Below, piece after piece: positions 38,219 through 52,398 of a stretch of DNA of 64,000 nucleotides (the stretch's first letter is position 1; each line of letters begins with the position of its first letter). The stretch is taken from NCBI GenBank assembly GCA_945910005.1, contig CAMDTW010000165.1, forward strand, positions 248,001 through 312,000, in the 5' to 3' direction. A program made the translations under genes and the position numbers. The DNA comes from Isoperla grammatica. Taxonomy: Eukaryota; Arthropoda; Insecta; Plecoptera; Perlodidae. The notes below the pieces were generated by a model, which had not been told where the DNA came from, made no database searches, and saw only the letters and a list, made by a program, of their open reading frames with translations.

Positions 38219-40905
38219 TATCAAGTACAGTCACCATCACAAGCGAGAAAACATGCGTTGTCGTCATATGTTGCATGTAGTTGCTCTCATGTCACTGACT
38301 TAGCGCAGGGTTTATCAAGTACAGTCACCGTCACAAGCGAGGAAACATGCGTTGTCTTCATATGTTGCATGTAGTTGCTCTCATGTCACTGACTTAGCGC
38401 AGGGTTTATCAAGAACAGTCACCGTCACAAGCAAGGAAACATGCGTTGTCTTCATATGTTGCATGTAGTTGCTCTCATGTCACTGACTTAGCGCAGGGTT
38501 TATCAAGTACTGTCACCGTCACAAGCCAGGAAACATGCATTGTCTTCATATTATGTTGCATGTACTTGCTCTCATGTCACTGACTTAGCGCAGGGTTTAT
38601 CACGTACAGTCACCGTCACAAGCGAGGAAACATGCGTTGTCTTCAAATGTTGCATGTAGTTGCTCTCATGTCAGTGACTTAGCGCAGGGTTTATCACGTA
38701 AAGTCACCGTCACAAGCGAGGAAATATGCGTTGTCCTCATATGTTGCATGTAGTTGCTCTCATGCCATTGACTTAGCGCAGGGTTTATCAAGTACAGTCA
38801 CCTTCACAAGCGAGGAAACACGCGTTGTCATCATATGTTGCATGTAGTTGCTCTCATGTCACTGAATTAGCGCAGGGTTTATCAAGTACAGTCACCTTCA
38901 CAAGCGAGAAAACATGCGTTGTCTTCATATGTTGCATGTAGTTTCTCTCATGTCACTGACTTACCGCAGGGTTTATCAAGTACAGTCACCGTCACAAGCG
39001 AGGAAACATGCGTTGTTTTCATATGTTGCATGTAGTTGCTCTCATGTCACTGACTTAGCGCAGGGTTTATCACGCACAGTCACCTTCACAAGCGAGGAAA
39101 CATGCGTTGTCTTCATATGTTGCATGTAGTTGCTCTCATGTCACTGACTAAGCGCAGGGTTTATCACGTACAGTCACCTTCACAAGCGAGGAAACATGTG
39201 TTGTCTTCATATGTTGCATGTAGTTGATCTCATGTCACTGACTTAGCGCAGGGTTTATCACGTACAGTCACCTTCACAAGCGAGGAAACATGAGTTGTCC
39301 TCATATGTTGCATGTAGTTGCTCTCATGTCACTGACTTAGCGCAGGGTTAATCTCGTACAGTCACCTTAACAAGCGAGGAAACATGCGTTGTCTTCATAT
39401 GTTGCATGTAGTTGCTCTCATGTCACTGACTAAGCGCAGGGTTTATCAAGTACAGTCACCGTCACAAGCGAGGAAATATGCGTTGTCTTCATATGTTGCA
39501 TGTAGTTGCTCTCATGTCACTGACTTAGCGCAGGGTTTATCAAGTACAGTCACCTTCACAAGCGAGGAAACATGCGTTGTCTTCATATGTTGCATGTAGT
39601 TGCTCTCATGTCACTGACTTAGAGCAGGGTTTATCAAGTACAGTCACCTTCACAAGCGTGGAAACATGTGTTGTCTTCATATGTTGCATGTAGTTGCTCT
39701 CATGTCACTGACTTTGCGCAGGGTTTATCAAGTACAGTCACCTTCACAAGCAAGGCAACATGCGTTGTCTTCATATGTTGCATGTAGTTGCTTTCATGTC
39801 ACTGACTTAGCGCAGGGTTAATCTCGTACAGTCACCTTCACAAGCGAGGAAACATGAGTTGTCCTCATATGTTGCATGTAGTTGTTCTCATGTAACTGAC
39901 TTAGCGCAGGGTTTATCAAGTACAGTCACCGTCACAAGCGAGGAAACATGCGTTGTCTTCATATGTTGCATGTAGTGGCTCTCATGTCTCTGACATAGCG
40001 CAGGGTTTATCACGAACAGTCACCGTCAAAGGCGAGGAAGCATGCGTTGTCTTCATATGTTGCATGTAGTTGCTCTCATATCACTGACTTAGCGAAGGGT
40101 TTATCACGTACAGTCACCTTCACAAGCGAGGAAACATGCGTTGTCTTCATATGTTGCATGTAGTTGCTCTCATGTCACTGACTTAGCGCAGGGTTTATCA
40201 AGTACAGTCACCGTCACAATAGAGAAAACATGCATTGTCTTCATATGTTGCATGTAGTTGCTCTCATGTCACTGACTTAGCGCAAGGTTTATCACGTACA
40301 GTTACCTTCACATCGAGGAAACATGCGTTGTCTTCATATGTTGCATGTAGTTGCTCTCATGTCACTGCCTTAGCGCAGGCTTTATCAAGTACAGTCACCT
40401 TCACAAGCGAGGAAACATGCGTTGTCTTCATATGTTGCATGTAGTTGCTCTCATGTCACTGACATAGCGCAGGGTTTATCAAGTACAGTCACCTTCACAA
40501 GCGAGGAAACATGCGTTGTCTTCATATGTTGTATGTAGTTGCTCTCATGTCACTGACTAAGGGCAGGGTTTATTAAGTACAGTCACCTTCATAAGCGAGG
40601 AAACATGCGTTGTCTTCATATGTTGCATGTAGTTGCTCTCATTTCACTGACTTAGCGCAGGGTTTATCAAGTACAGTCACCTTCACAAGCGTAGAAACAT
40701 GTTTTGTCTTCATATGTTGCATGTAGTTGCTCTCATGTCACTGACTTTGCGCATGGTTTATCAAGTACAGTCACCTTCACAAGCGAGGAAACATGCGTTG
40801 TCTTCATATGTTGCATGTCGTTGCTCTCATGTCACTGACTTAGCGCAGGGTTTATCAAGTACAGTCACCTTCACAAGCGAGGAAACATGCGTTGTCTTCA
40901 TATGT
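38160..40905 (+). repeat. Copy of about 31,296-34,041 at offset 6,864 bp
   Basis: The TAT-insertion monomer (31,681 and 38,545), GAAACACGC, TTACCGCAGG, TGATCTCATG, GCGAAGGG, CTGCCTTAG and TGTTTTGTC (33,835 and 40,699) all fall at an offset of 6,864 bp. Private changes are CACGCACAG (39,071), GCAAGGCAAC (39,749), GTCAAAGGCGAGG (40,026), CATTTCACTG (40,640) and GCGTAGAAAC (40,690). The copies part near 40,905 at GCATATTG versus GCATGTTT. Confidence 0.75.
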
Positions 40906-41019
40906 TGCATATTGTTGCTTTCATGTCACTGACTTAGCGCAGGGTTTATCAAGTACAGTCACCGTCACAAGCGGGAAAACATGCGTTTTCTTCATATGTC
41001 GCATGTAGTTGCTCTCATG

Positions 41020-43447
41020 TCACTGACTTAGCGCAGGGTTTATCAAGTACAGTCACCGTCACAAACGGGAAAACATGCGTTGTCTTCATATTTTGCATGT
41101 AGTTGCTCTCATGTCACTGACATAGCGCAGGGTTTATCACGTACAGTCACCGTCACAAGCGAGGAAACATGAGTTGTCTTTATATGTTGCATGTAGTTGC
41201 TCTCATGTCACTGACTGAGCGCAGGGTTTATCAAGTACAGTCACCTTTACAAGCGAGGAAACATGCGTTGTCTTCATATGTTGCATGTAGTTGCTCTCAT
41301 GTCACTGACTTAGCGCAGGGTTTATCACGTACAGTCACCTTCACAAGCGAGAAAACATGCGTTGTCTTCATATGTTGCATGTAATTGCTCTCATGTCACT
41401 GACTTAGCGCAGGGTTTATCAAGTACAGTCACCGTCACAAGCGGGAAAACATGCGTTGTCTTCATATGTTGCATGTAGTTGCTCTTATGTCACTGACTTA
41501 GCGCAGGGTTTATCAAGTACAGTCACCGTCACAAGCGAGGAAACATGCGTTGTCTTCATATGTTGCATGTAGTTGCTCTCATGACACTGACTTAGCGCAG
41601 GGTTTATCAAGTACAGTCACCATCACAAGCGAGAAAACATGCGTTGTCGTCATATGTTGCATGACGTTGCTCTCATGTCACTGACTTAGCGCAGGGTTTA
41701 TCAAGTACAGTCACCGTCACAAGCGAGGAAACATGCGTTGTCTTCATATGTTGCATGTAGTTGCTCTCATGTCACTGACTTAGCGCAGGGTTTATCAAGA
41801 ACAGTCACCGTCACAAGCGAGGAAACATGCGTTGTCTTCATATGTTGCATGTAGTTGCTCTCATGACACTGACTTAGCGCAGGGTTTATCAAGTACAGTC
41901 ACCATCACAAGCGAGAAAACATGCGTTGTCGTCATATGTTGCATGTAGTTGCTCTCATGTCACTGACTTAGCGCAGGGTTTATCAAGTACAGTCACCGTC
42001 ACAAGCGAGGAAACATGCGTTGTCTTCATATGTTGCATGTAGTTGCTCTCATGTCACTGACTTAGCGCAGGGTTTATCAAGTACAGTCACCTTCACAAGC
42101 GAGGAAACATGCGTTGTCTTCATATGTTGCATGTAGTTGCTCTCATGTCACTGACTTAGCGCAGGGTTTATCAAGTACAGTCACCTTCACAAGCGTGGAA
42201 ACATGTGTTGTCTTCATATGTTGCATGTAGTTGCTCTCATGTCACTGACTTTGCGCAGGGTTTATCAAGTACAGTCACCTTCACAAGCGAGGCAACATGC
42301 GTTGTCTTCATATGTTGCATGTAGTTGCTTTCATGTCACTGACTTAGCGCAGGGTTAATCTCGTACAGTCACCTTCACAAGCCAGGAAACATGAGTTGTC
42401 CTCATATGTTGCATGTAGTTGTTCTCATGTAACTGACTTAGCGCAGGGTTTATCAAGTACAGTCACCGTCACAAGCGAGGAAACATGCGTTGTCTTCATA
42501 TGTTGCATGTAGTGGCTCTCATGTCTCTGACATAGCGCAGGGTTTATCACGTACAGTCACCGTCACAAGCGAGGAAGCATGCGTTGTCTTCATATGTTGC
42601 ATGTAGTTGCTCTCATATCACTGACTTAGCGCAGGGTTTATCACGTACAGTCACCTTCACAAGCGAGGAAACATGCGTTGTCTTCATATGTTGCATGTAG
42701 TTGCTCTCATGTCACTGACTTAGCGCAGGGTTTATCAAGTACAGTCACCGTCACAATAGAGAAAACATGCATTGTCTTCATATGTTGCATGTAGTCGCTC
42801 TCATGTCACTGACGTAGCGCAAGGTTTATCACGTACAGTTACCTTCACATCGAGGAAACATGCGTTGTCTTCATATGTTGCATGTAGTTGCTCTCATGTC
42901 ACTGACGTAGCGAAGGCTTTATCAAGTACAGTCACCTTCACAAGCGAGGAAACATGCGTTGTCTTCATATGTTGCATGTACTTGCTCTCATGTCACTGAC
43001 ATAGCGCAGGGTTTATCAAGTACAGTCACCTTCACAAGCGAGGAAACATGCGTTGTCTTCATATGTTGTATGTAGTTGCTCTCATGTCACTGACTAAGGG
43101 CAGGGTTTATCAAGTACAGTCACCTTCATAAGCGAGGAAACATGCGTTGTCTTCATATGTTGCAAGTAGTTGCTCTCATGTCACTGACTTAGCGCAGGGT
43201 TTATCAAGTACAGTCACCTTCACAAGCGTGGAAACATGTTTTGTCTTCATATGTTGCATGTAGTTGCTCTCATGTCACTGACTTTGCGCAGGGTTTATCA
43301 AGTACAGTCACCTTCACAAGCGAGGAAACATGCGTTGTCTTCATATGTTGCATGTAGTTGCTCTCATGTCACTGACTTAGCGCAGGGTTTATCACGTACA
43401 GTCACCTTCACAAGCGAGCAAACATGCGTTGTCTTCATATGTTGCAT
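41020..43447 (+). repeat. Copy of about 35,003-37,430 at offset 6,017 bp
   Basis: The AAACGGGAAAAC, CACCATCAC, GCCAGGAAAC, AATAGAG, ACATCGAGG, GTAGCGAAGG and TGCAAGTAG markers correspond at an offset of 6,017 bp (64 monomers plus 1 bp). One GAAATATG monomer is missing near 42,050. One GTGGCTCTCATGTCTCTG monomer near 42,510 is present here but not near 36,500, so the offset is restored. Private changes are GACTGAGCG (41,213), GCATGACG (41,659) and GTAGTCGCTC (42,792). Confidence 0.7.
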
Positions 43448-44882
43448 GTAGTTGCTCTCATGTCACTGACTTAGCGCAGGGTTTATCAAGTACAGTCACC
43501 GTCACATGCGAGAAAACATGCATTGTCTTCATATGTTGCATGTAGTTGCTCTCATGTCACTGACTTAGCGCAGGGTTTATCAAGTACAGTCACCGTCACA
43601 AGCGAAGAAACATGCGTTGTCTTCATATGTTGCATGTAGTTGCTCTCATGTCTCTGACATAGCGCAGGGTTAATCACGTACAGTCACCTTCACAAGCGAA
43701 GAAACATGCGTTGTCTTCATATGTTGCATGTCGTTGCTCTCATGTCACTGACTTAGCGCAGGGTTTATCAAGTACAGTCACCTTCACAAGCGAGGAAACA
43801 TGCATTGTCTTCATATTATGTTGCATGTACTTGCTCTCATGTCACTGACTTAGCGCAGGGTTTATCACGTACAGTCACCGTCACAAGCGAGGAAACATGC
43901 GTTGTCTTCAAATGTTGCATGTAGTTGCTCTCATGTCAGTGACTTAGCGCAGGGTTTATCACGTAAAGTCACCGTCACAAGCGAGGAAATATGCGTTGTC
44001 CTCATATGTTGCATGTAGTTGCTCTCATGACATTGACTTAGCGCAGGGTTTATCAAGTACAGTCACCTTCACAAGCGAGGAAACATGCGTTGTCATCATA
44101 TGTTGCATGTAGTTGCTCTCATGTCACTGAATTAGCGCAGGGTTTATCACGTACAGTCACCTTCACAAGCGAGGAAACATGCGTAGTCTTCATATGTTGC
44201 ATGTAGTTTCTCTCATGTCACTGACTTACCGCAGGGTTTATCAAGTACAGTCACTGTCACAAGCAAGGAAACATGCGTTGTTTTCATATGTTGCATGTAG
44301 TTGCTCTCATGTCACTGACTTAGCGCAGGGTTTATCACGTACAGTAACCTTCACAAGCGAGGAAACATGCGTTGTCTTCATATGTTGCATGAAGTTGCTC
44401 TCATGTCACTGACTTAGCGCAGGGTTTATCACGTACAGTCACCTTCACAAGCGAGGAAACATGTGTTGTCTTCATATGTTGCATGTAGTTGCTCTCATGT
44501 CACTGACTTAGCGCAGGGTTTATCACGTACAGTCACCTTCACAAGCGAGGAAACATGAGTTGTCTTCATATGTTGCATGTAGTTGCTCTCATGTCACTGA
44601 CTTAGCGCAGGGTTAATCTCGTACAGTCACCTTAACAAGCGAGGAAACATGCGTTGTCTTCATATGTTGCATGTAGTTGCTCTCATGTCACTGACTAAGC
44701 GCAGGGTTCATCAAGTACAGTCACCGTCACAAGCGAGGAAATATGCGTTGTCTTCATATGTTGCATGTAGTTGCTCTCATGTCACTGACTTAGCGCAGGG
44801 TTTATCAAGTACAGTCACCTTCACAAGCGAGGAAACATGCGTTGTCTTCATATGTTGCATGTAGTTGCTCTCATGTCACTGA
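43448..44882 (+). repeat. Satellite junction segment leading into the 44.9-64 kb superunits
   Basis: The first 350 bases carry the CACATGCGAGAAAAC and TGTCTCTGACATAG series also seen at about 2,960-3,200. From about 43,780 the order follows 22,350 onward at an offset of 21,436 bp. It shares the last TAT-insertion monomer of the window (43,810), AAATGTTG, GAATTAGCG and TTACCGCAGG. Only satellite is present. Confidence 0.7.
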
Positions 44883-47324
44883 CTTAGAGCAGGGTTTATC
44901 AAGTACAGTCACCTTCACAAGCGTGGAAACATGTGTTGTCTTCATATGTTGCATGTAGTTGCTCTCATGTCACTGACTTTGCGCAGGGTTTATCAAGTAC
45001 AGTCACCTTCACAAGCGAGGCAACATGCGTTGTCTTCATATGTTGCATGTAGTTGCTTTCATGTCACTCACTTAGCGCAGGGTTAATCTCGTACAGTCAC
45101 CTTCACAAGCGAGGAAACATGAGTTGTCCTCATATGTTGCATGTAGTTGTTCTCATGTAACTGACTTAGCGCAGGGTTTATCAAGTACAGTCACCGTCAC
45201 AAGCGAGGAAACATGCGTTGTCTTCATATGTTGCATGTAGTGGCTCTCATGTCTCTGACATAGCGCAGGGTTTATCACGAACAGTCACCGTCACAAGCGA
45301 GGAAGCATGCGTTGTCTTCATATGTTGCATGTAGTTGCTCTCATATCACTGACTTAGCGCAGGGTTTATCACGTACAGTCACCTTCACAAGCGAGGAAAC
45401 ATGCGTTGTCTTCATATGTTGCATGTAGTTGCTCTCATGTCACTGACTTAGCGCAGGGTTTATCAAGTACAGTCACCGTCACAATAGAGAAAACATGCAT
45501 TGTCTTCATATGTTGCATGTAGTTGCTCTCATGTCACTGACTTAGCGCAAGGTTTATCACGTACAGTTAACTTCACATCGAGGAAACATGCGTTGTCTTC
45601 ATATGTTGCATGTAGTTGCTCTCATGTCACTGACTTAGCGCAGGCTTTATCAAGTATAGTCACCTTCACAAGCGAGGAAACATGCGTTGTCTTCATATGT
45701 TGCATGTAGTTGCTCTCATGTCACTGACATAGCGCAGGGTTTATCAAGTACAGTCACCTTCACAAGCGAGGAAACATGCGTTGTCTTCATATGTTGTATG
45801 TAGTTGCTCTCATGTCACTGACTAAGGGCAGGGTTTATCAAGTACAGTCACCTTCATAAGCGAGGAAACATGCGTTGTCTTCATATGTTGCATGTAGTTG
45901 CTCTCATGTCACTGACTTAGCGCAGGGTATATCAAGTACAGTCACCTTCACAAGCGTGGAAACATGTTTTGTCTTCATATGTTGCATGTAGTTGCTCTCA
46001 TGTCACTGACTTTGCGCATGGTTTATCAAGTACAGTCACCTTCACAAGCGAGGAAACATGCGTTGTCTTCATATGTTGCATGTAGTTGCTCTCATGTCAC
46101 TGACTTAGAGCAGGGTTTATCAAGTACAGTCACCTTCACAAGCGTGGAAACATGTGTTGTCTTCATATGTTGCATGTAGTTGCTCTCATGTCACTGACTT
46201 TGCGCAGGGTTTATCAAGTACAGTCACCTTCACAAGCGAGGCAACATGCGTTGTCTTCATATGTTGCATGTAGTTGCTTTCATGTCACTCACTTAGCGCA
46301 GGGTTAATCTCGTACAGTCACCTTCACAAGCGAGGAAACATGAGTTGTCCTCATATGTTGCATGTAGTTGTTCTCATGTAACTGACTTAGCGCAGGGTTT
46401 ATCAAGCACAGTCACCGTCACAAGCGAGGAAACATGCGTTGTCTTCATATGTTGCATGTAGTGGCTCTCATGTCTCTGACATAGCGCAGGGTTTATCACG
46501 AACAGTCACCGTCACAAGCGAGGAAGCATGCGTTGTCTTCATATGTTGCATGTAGTTGCTCTCATATCACTGACTTAGCGCAGGGTTTATCACGTACAGT
46601 CACCTTCACAAGCGAGGTAACATGCGTTGTCTTCATATGTTGCATGTAGTTGCTCTCATGTCACTGACTTAGCGCAGGGTTTATCAAGTACAGTCACCGT
46701 CACAATAGAGAAAACATGCATTGTCTTCATATGTTGCATGTAGTTGCTCTCATGTCACTGACTTAGCGCAAGGTTTATCACGTACAGTTACCTTCACATC
46801 GAGGAAACATGCGTTGTCTTCATATGTTGCATGTAGTTGCTCTCATGTCACTGACTTAGCGCAGGCTTTATCAAGTATAGTCACCTTCACAAGCGAGGAA
46901 ACATGCGTTGTCTTCATATGTTGCATGTAGTTGCTCTCATGTCACTGACATAGCGCAGGGTTTATCAAGTACAGTCACCTTCACAAGCGAGGAAACATGC
47001 GTTGTCTTCATATGTTGTATGTAGTTGCTCTCATGTCACTGACTAAGGGCAGGGTTTATCAAGTACAGTCACCTTCATAAGCGAGGAAACATGCGTTGTC
47101 TTCATATGTTGCATGTAGTTGCTCTCATGTCACTGACTTAGCGCAGGGTTTATCAAGTACAATCACCTTCACAAGCGTGGAAACATGTTTTGTCTTCATA
47201 TGTTGCATGTAGTTGCTCTCATGTCACTGACTTTGCGCATGGTTTATCAAGTACAGTCACCTTCACAAGCGAGGAAACATGCGTTGTCTTCATATGTTGC
47301 ATGTCGTTGCTCTCATGTCACTGA
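44883..47324 (+). repeat. Two tandem copies of the 1,221-bp, 13-monomer higher-order unit
   Basis: CTTAGAGCAG starts each unit (44,883 and 46,104). The order of diagnostic monomers is TTTGCGCAGG, GAGGCAAC with CACTCACTTAG and TTAATCTCG, GAGTTGTCC with TGTAACTG, GTGGCTCTC with TGTCTCTG, GAAGCATG with ATATCACTG, AATAGAG with CATGCATTG, ACATCGAGG (93 bp), GGCTTTATC, GACATAGCG, TTGTATG with AAGGGC, CATAAGCG, and TGTTTTGTC with GCGCATGG. Thirteen monomers with the 1-bp loss give 1,221 bp. Copy 1 has CAGTTAAC and copy 2 CAGTTACC next to the deletion. The last monomer of copy 2 has CATGTCGTTG. Confidence 0.85.
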
Positions 47325-50300
47325 CTTAGCGCAGGGTTTATCAAGTACAGTCACCTTCACAAGCGAGGAAACATGCGTTGTCTTCATATGTTGCATGTTG
47401 TTGCTCTCATGTCACTGACTTAGCGCAGGGTTTATCAAGTATAGTCACCTTCACAAGCGAGGAAACATGCGTTGTCTTCATATGTTGCATATAGTTGCTC
47501 TCATGTCACTGACTTAGCGCAGGGTTTATCAAGTACAGTCACCGTCACAAGCGGGAAAACATGCGTTGTCTTCATATGTTGCATGTAGCTGCTTTCATGT
47601 CACTGACTTAGTGCAGGGTTTATCAAGTACAGTCGCCTTCACAAGCGAGGGAACATGCGTTGTCTTCATATGTTGCATGCAGTTTCATTCATGTCACTGA
47701 CTCAGTGCAGGCTTTATCTAGTACAGTCACCGTCACAAGCGGGAAAACATGCGTTGTCTTCATATGTTGCATGTAGTTGCTCTCATGTCACTGACTTAGC
47801 GCAGGGTTTATCACGTACAGTCACCGTCACAAGCGAGGAAACATAAGTTTTCTTCATATGTCGCATGTAGTTGCTCTCATGTCACTGACTTCACGCAGGG
47901 TTTATTAAGTACAGTCACCTTTACAAGCGAAGAAACATGCGTTGTCTTCATATGTTGCATGTAATTGCTCTCATGTCACTGACTTAGCGCAGGGTTTATC
48001 ACGTACAGTCACCTTCACAAGCGAGCAAACATGCGTTGTCTTCATATGTTGCATGTAGTTGCTCTCATGTCACTGACTTAGCGCAGGGTTTATCAAGTAC
48101 AGTCACCGTCACATGCGAGGAAACATGCATTGTCTTCATATGTTGCATGTAGTTGCTCTCATGTCACTGACTTAGCGCAGGGTTTATCACGTACAGTCAC
48201 CTCTACAAGCGAAAAAACATGCGTTGTCTTTATATGTTGCATGTCGTTGCTCTCATGTCACCGACTTAGCGCAGGGTTTATCAAGTACAGTCACCGTCAC
48301 AAGCGGGAATACATGCGTTGTCTTCATATGTTGCATGTAGTTGCTCTCATGTCACTGACTTAGCGCAGGGTTTATCAAGTACAGTCACCGTCACAAACGG
48401 GAAAACATGCGTTGTCTTCATATTTTGCATGTAGTTGCTCTCATGTCACTGACATAGCGCAGGGTTTATCACGTACAGTCACCGTCACAAACGAGGAAAC
48501 ATGAGTTGTCTTTATATGTTGCATGTAGTTACTCTCATGTCACTGACATAGCGCAGGGTTTATCACGTACAGTCACCGTCACAAGCGAGGAAACATGAGT
48601 TGTCCTCATATGTTGCATGTAGTTGTTCTCATGTAACTGACTTAGCGCAGGGTTTATCAAGTACAGTCACCGTCACAAGCGAGGAAACATGCGTTGTCTT
48701 CATATGTTGCATGTAGTGGCTCTCATGTCTCTGACATAGCGCAGGGTTTATCACGAACAGTCACCGTCACAAGCGAGGAAGCATGCGTTGTCTTCATATG
48801 TTGCATGTAGTTGCTCTCATATCACTGACTTAGCGCAGGGTTTATCACGTACAGTCACCTTCACAAGCGAGGAAACATGCGTTGTCTTCATATGTTGCAT
48901 GTAGTTGCTCTCATGTCACTGACTTAGCGCAGGGTTTATCAAGTACAGTCACCGTCACAATAGAGAAAACATGCATTGTCTTCATATGTTGCATGTAGTT
49001 GCTCTCATGTCACTGACTTAGCGCAAGGTTTATCACGTACAGTTAACTTCACATCGAGGAAACATGCGTTGTCTTCATATGTTGCATGTAGTTGCTCTCA
49101 TGTCACTGACTTAGCGCAGGCTTTATCAAGTATAGTCACCTTCACAAGCGAGGAAACATGCGTTGTCTTCATATGTTGCATGTAGTTGCTCTCATGTCAC
49201 TGACATAGCGCAGGGTTTATCAAGTACAGTCACCTTCACAAGCGAGGAAACATGCGTTGTCTTCATATGTTGTATGTAGTTGCTCTCATGTCACTGACTA
49301 AGGGCAGGGTTTATCAAGTACAGTCACCTTCATAAGCGAGGAAACATGCGTTGTCTTCATATGTTGCATGTAGTTGCTCTCATGTCACTGACTTAGCGCA
49401 GGGTATATCAAGTACAGTCACCTTCACAAGCGTGGAAACATGTTTTGTCTTTATATGTTGCATGTAGTTGCTCTCATGTCACTGACTTTGCGCATGGTTT
49501 ATCAAGTACAGTCACCTTCACAAGCGAGGAAACATGCGTTGTCTTCATATGTTGCATGTAGTTGCTCTCATGTCACTGACTTTGCGCAGGGTTTATCAAG
49601 TACAGTCACCTTCACAAGCGAGGCAACATGCGTTGTCTTCATATGTTGCATGTAGTTGCTTTCATGTCACTCACTTAGCGCAGGGTTAATCTCGTACAGT
49701 CACCTTCACAAGCGAGGAAACATGAGTTGTCCTCATATGTTGCATGTAGTTGTTCTCATGTAACTGACTTAGCGCAGGGTTTATCAAGCACAGTCACCGT
49801 CACAAGCGAGGAAACATGCGTTGTCTTCATATGTTGCATGTAGTGGCTCTCATGTCTCTGACATAGCGCAGGGTTTATCACGAACAGTCACCGTCACAAG
49901 CGAGGAAGCATGCGTTGTCTTCATATGTTGCATGTAGTTGCTCTCATATCACTGACTTAGCGCAGGGTTTATCACGTACAGTCACCTTCACAAGCGAGGT
50001 AACATGCGTTGTCTTCATATGTTGCATGTAGTTGCTCTCATGTCACTGACTTAGCGCAGGGTTTATCAAGTACAGTCACCGTCACAATAGAGAAATCATG
50101 CATTGTCTTCATATGTTGCATGTAGTTGCTCTCATGTCACTGACTCAGCGCAAGGTTTATCACGTACAGTTACCTTCACATCGAGGAAACATGCGTTGTC
50201 TTCATATGTTGCATGTAGTTGCTCTCATGTCACTGACTTAGCGCAGGCTTTATCAAGTATAGTCACCTTCACAAGCGAGGAAACATGCGTTGTCTTCATA

Positions 50301-52398
50301 TGTTGCATGTAGTTGCTCTCATGTCACTGACATAGCGCAGGGTTTATCAAGTACAGTCACCTTCACAAGCGAGGAAACATGCGTTGTCTTCATATGTTGT
50401 ATGTAGTTGCTCTCATGTCACTGACTAAGGGCAGGGTTTATCAAGTACAGTCACCTTCATAAGCGAGGAAACATGCGTTGTCTTCATATGTTGCATGTAG
50501 TTGCTCTCATGTTACTGACTTAGCGCAGGGTTTATCAAGTACAATCACCTTCACAAGCGTGGAAACATGTTTTGTCTTCATATGTTGCATGTAGTTGCTC
50601 TCATGTCACTGACTTTGCGCATGGTTTATCAAGTACAGTCACCTTCACAAGCGAGGAAACATGCGTTGTCTTCATATGTTGCATGTCGTTGCTCTCATGT
50701 CACTGACTTAGCGCAGGGTTTATCAAGTACAGTCACCTTCACAAGCGAGGAAACATGCGTTGTCTTCATATGTTGCATGTTGTTGCTCTCATGTCACTGA
50801 CTTAGCGCAGGGTTTATCAAGTATAGTCACCTTCACAAGCGAGGAAACATGCGTTGTCTTCATATGTTGCATATAGTTGCTCTCATGTCACTGACTTAGC
50901 GCAGGGTTTATCAAGTACAGTCACCGTCACAAGCGGGAAAACATGCGTTGTCTTCATATGTTGCATGTAGCTGCTTTCATGTCACTGACTTAGTGCAGGG
51001 TTTATCAAGTACAGTCGCCTTCACAAGCGAGGGAACATGCGTTGTCTTCATATGTTGCATGCAGTTGCATTCATGTCACTGACTCAGTGCAGGGTTTATC
51101 TAGTACAGTCACCGTCACAAGCGGGAAAACATGCGTTGTCTTCATATGTTGCATGTAGTTGCTCTCATGTCACTGACTTAGCGCAGGGTTTATCACGTAC
51201 AGTCACCGTCACAAGCGAGGAAACATAAGTTTTCTTCATATGTCGCATGTAGTTGCTCTCATGTCACTGACTTCACGCAGGGTTTATTAAGTACAGTCAC
51301 CTTTACAAGCGAGGAAACATGCGTTGTCTTCATATGTTGCATGTAATTGCTCTCATGTCACTGACTTAGCGCAGGGTTTATCACGTACAGTCACCTTCAC
51401 AAGCGAGCAAACATGCGTTGTCTTCATATGTTGCATGTAGTTGCTCTCATGTCACTGACTTAGCGCAGGGTTTATCAAGTACAGTCACCGTCACATGCGA
51501 GGAAACATGCATTGTCTTCATATGTTGCATGTAGTTGCTCTCATGTCACTGACTTAGCGCAGGGTTTATCACGTACAGTCACCTCTACAAGCGAAGAAAC
51601 ATGCGTTGTCTTTATATGTTGCATGTCGTTGCTCTCATGTCACCGACTTAGCGCAGGGTTTATCAAGTACAGTCACCGTCACAAGCGGGAATACATGCGT
51701 TGTCTTCATATGTTGCATGTAGTTGCTCTCATGTCACTGACTTAGCGCAGGGTTTATCAAGTACAGTCACCGTCACAAACGGGAAAACATGCGTTGTCTT
51801 CATATTTTGCATGTAGTTGCTCTCATGTCACTGACATAGCGCAGGGTTTATCACGTACAGTCACCGTCACAAACGAGGAAACATGAGTTGTCTTTATATG
51901 TTGCATGTAGTTACTCTCATGTCACAGACATAGCGCAGGGTTTATCACGTACAGTCACCGTCACAAGCGAGGAAACATGAGTTGTCTTCATATGTTGCAT
52001 GTAGTGGCTTTCATGTCACTGACTTAGCGCAGGGTTTATCAAGTACAGTCACCTTTACAAGCGAGGAAACATGCGTTGTCTTCATATGTTGCATGTAGTT
52101 GCTCTCATGTCACTGACTTAGCGCAGGGTTTATCACGTACAGTCACCTTCACAAGCGAGGAAACATGCGTTGTCTTCATATGTTGCATGTAGTTGCTCTC
52201 ATGTCACTGACTAAGCGCAGGGTTTATCAAGTACAGTCACCGTCACAAGCGAGGAAATATGCGTTGTCTTCATATGTTGCATGTAGTTGCTCTCATGTCA
52301 CTGACTTAGCGCAGGGTTTATCAAGTACAGTCACCTTCACAAGCGAGGAAACATGCGTTGTCTTCATATGTTGCATGTAGTTGCTCTCATGTCACTGA
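47325..52398 (+). repeat. 5,074-bp intercore segment, copy A
   Basis: It matches 56,062-61,135 at an offset of 8,737 bp with only scattered substitutions. Examples are GCGAAAAAAC versus GCGAAGAAAC near 48,210, GTCTTTATATG versus GTCTTCATATG near 49,450, and AGAAATCATG versus AGAAAACATG near 50,095. It contains two shortened core passes whose TGTTTTGTC monomers lie at 49,440 and 50,567. These are 1,127 bp apart, 12 monomers, because the CTTAGAGCAG monomer is missing. About 46,650-48,590 and 50,030-51,970 are also related to each other at an offset of 3,382 bp. Confidence 0.85.
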
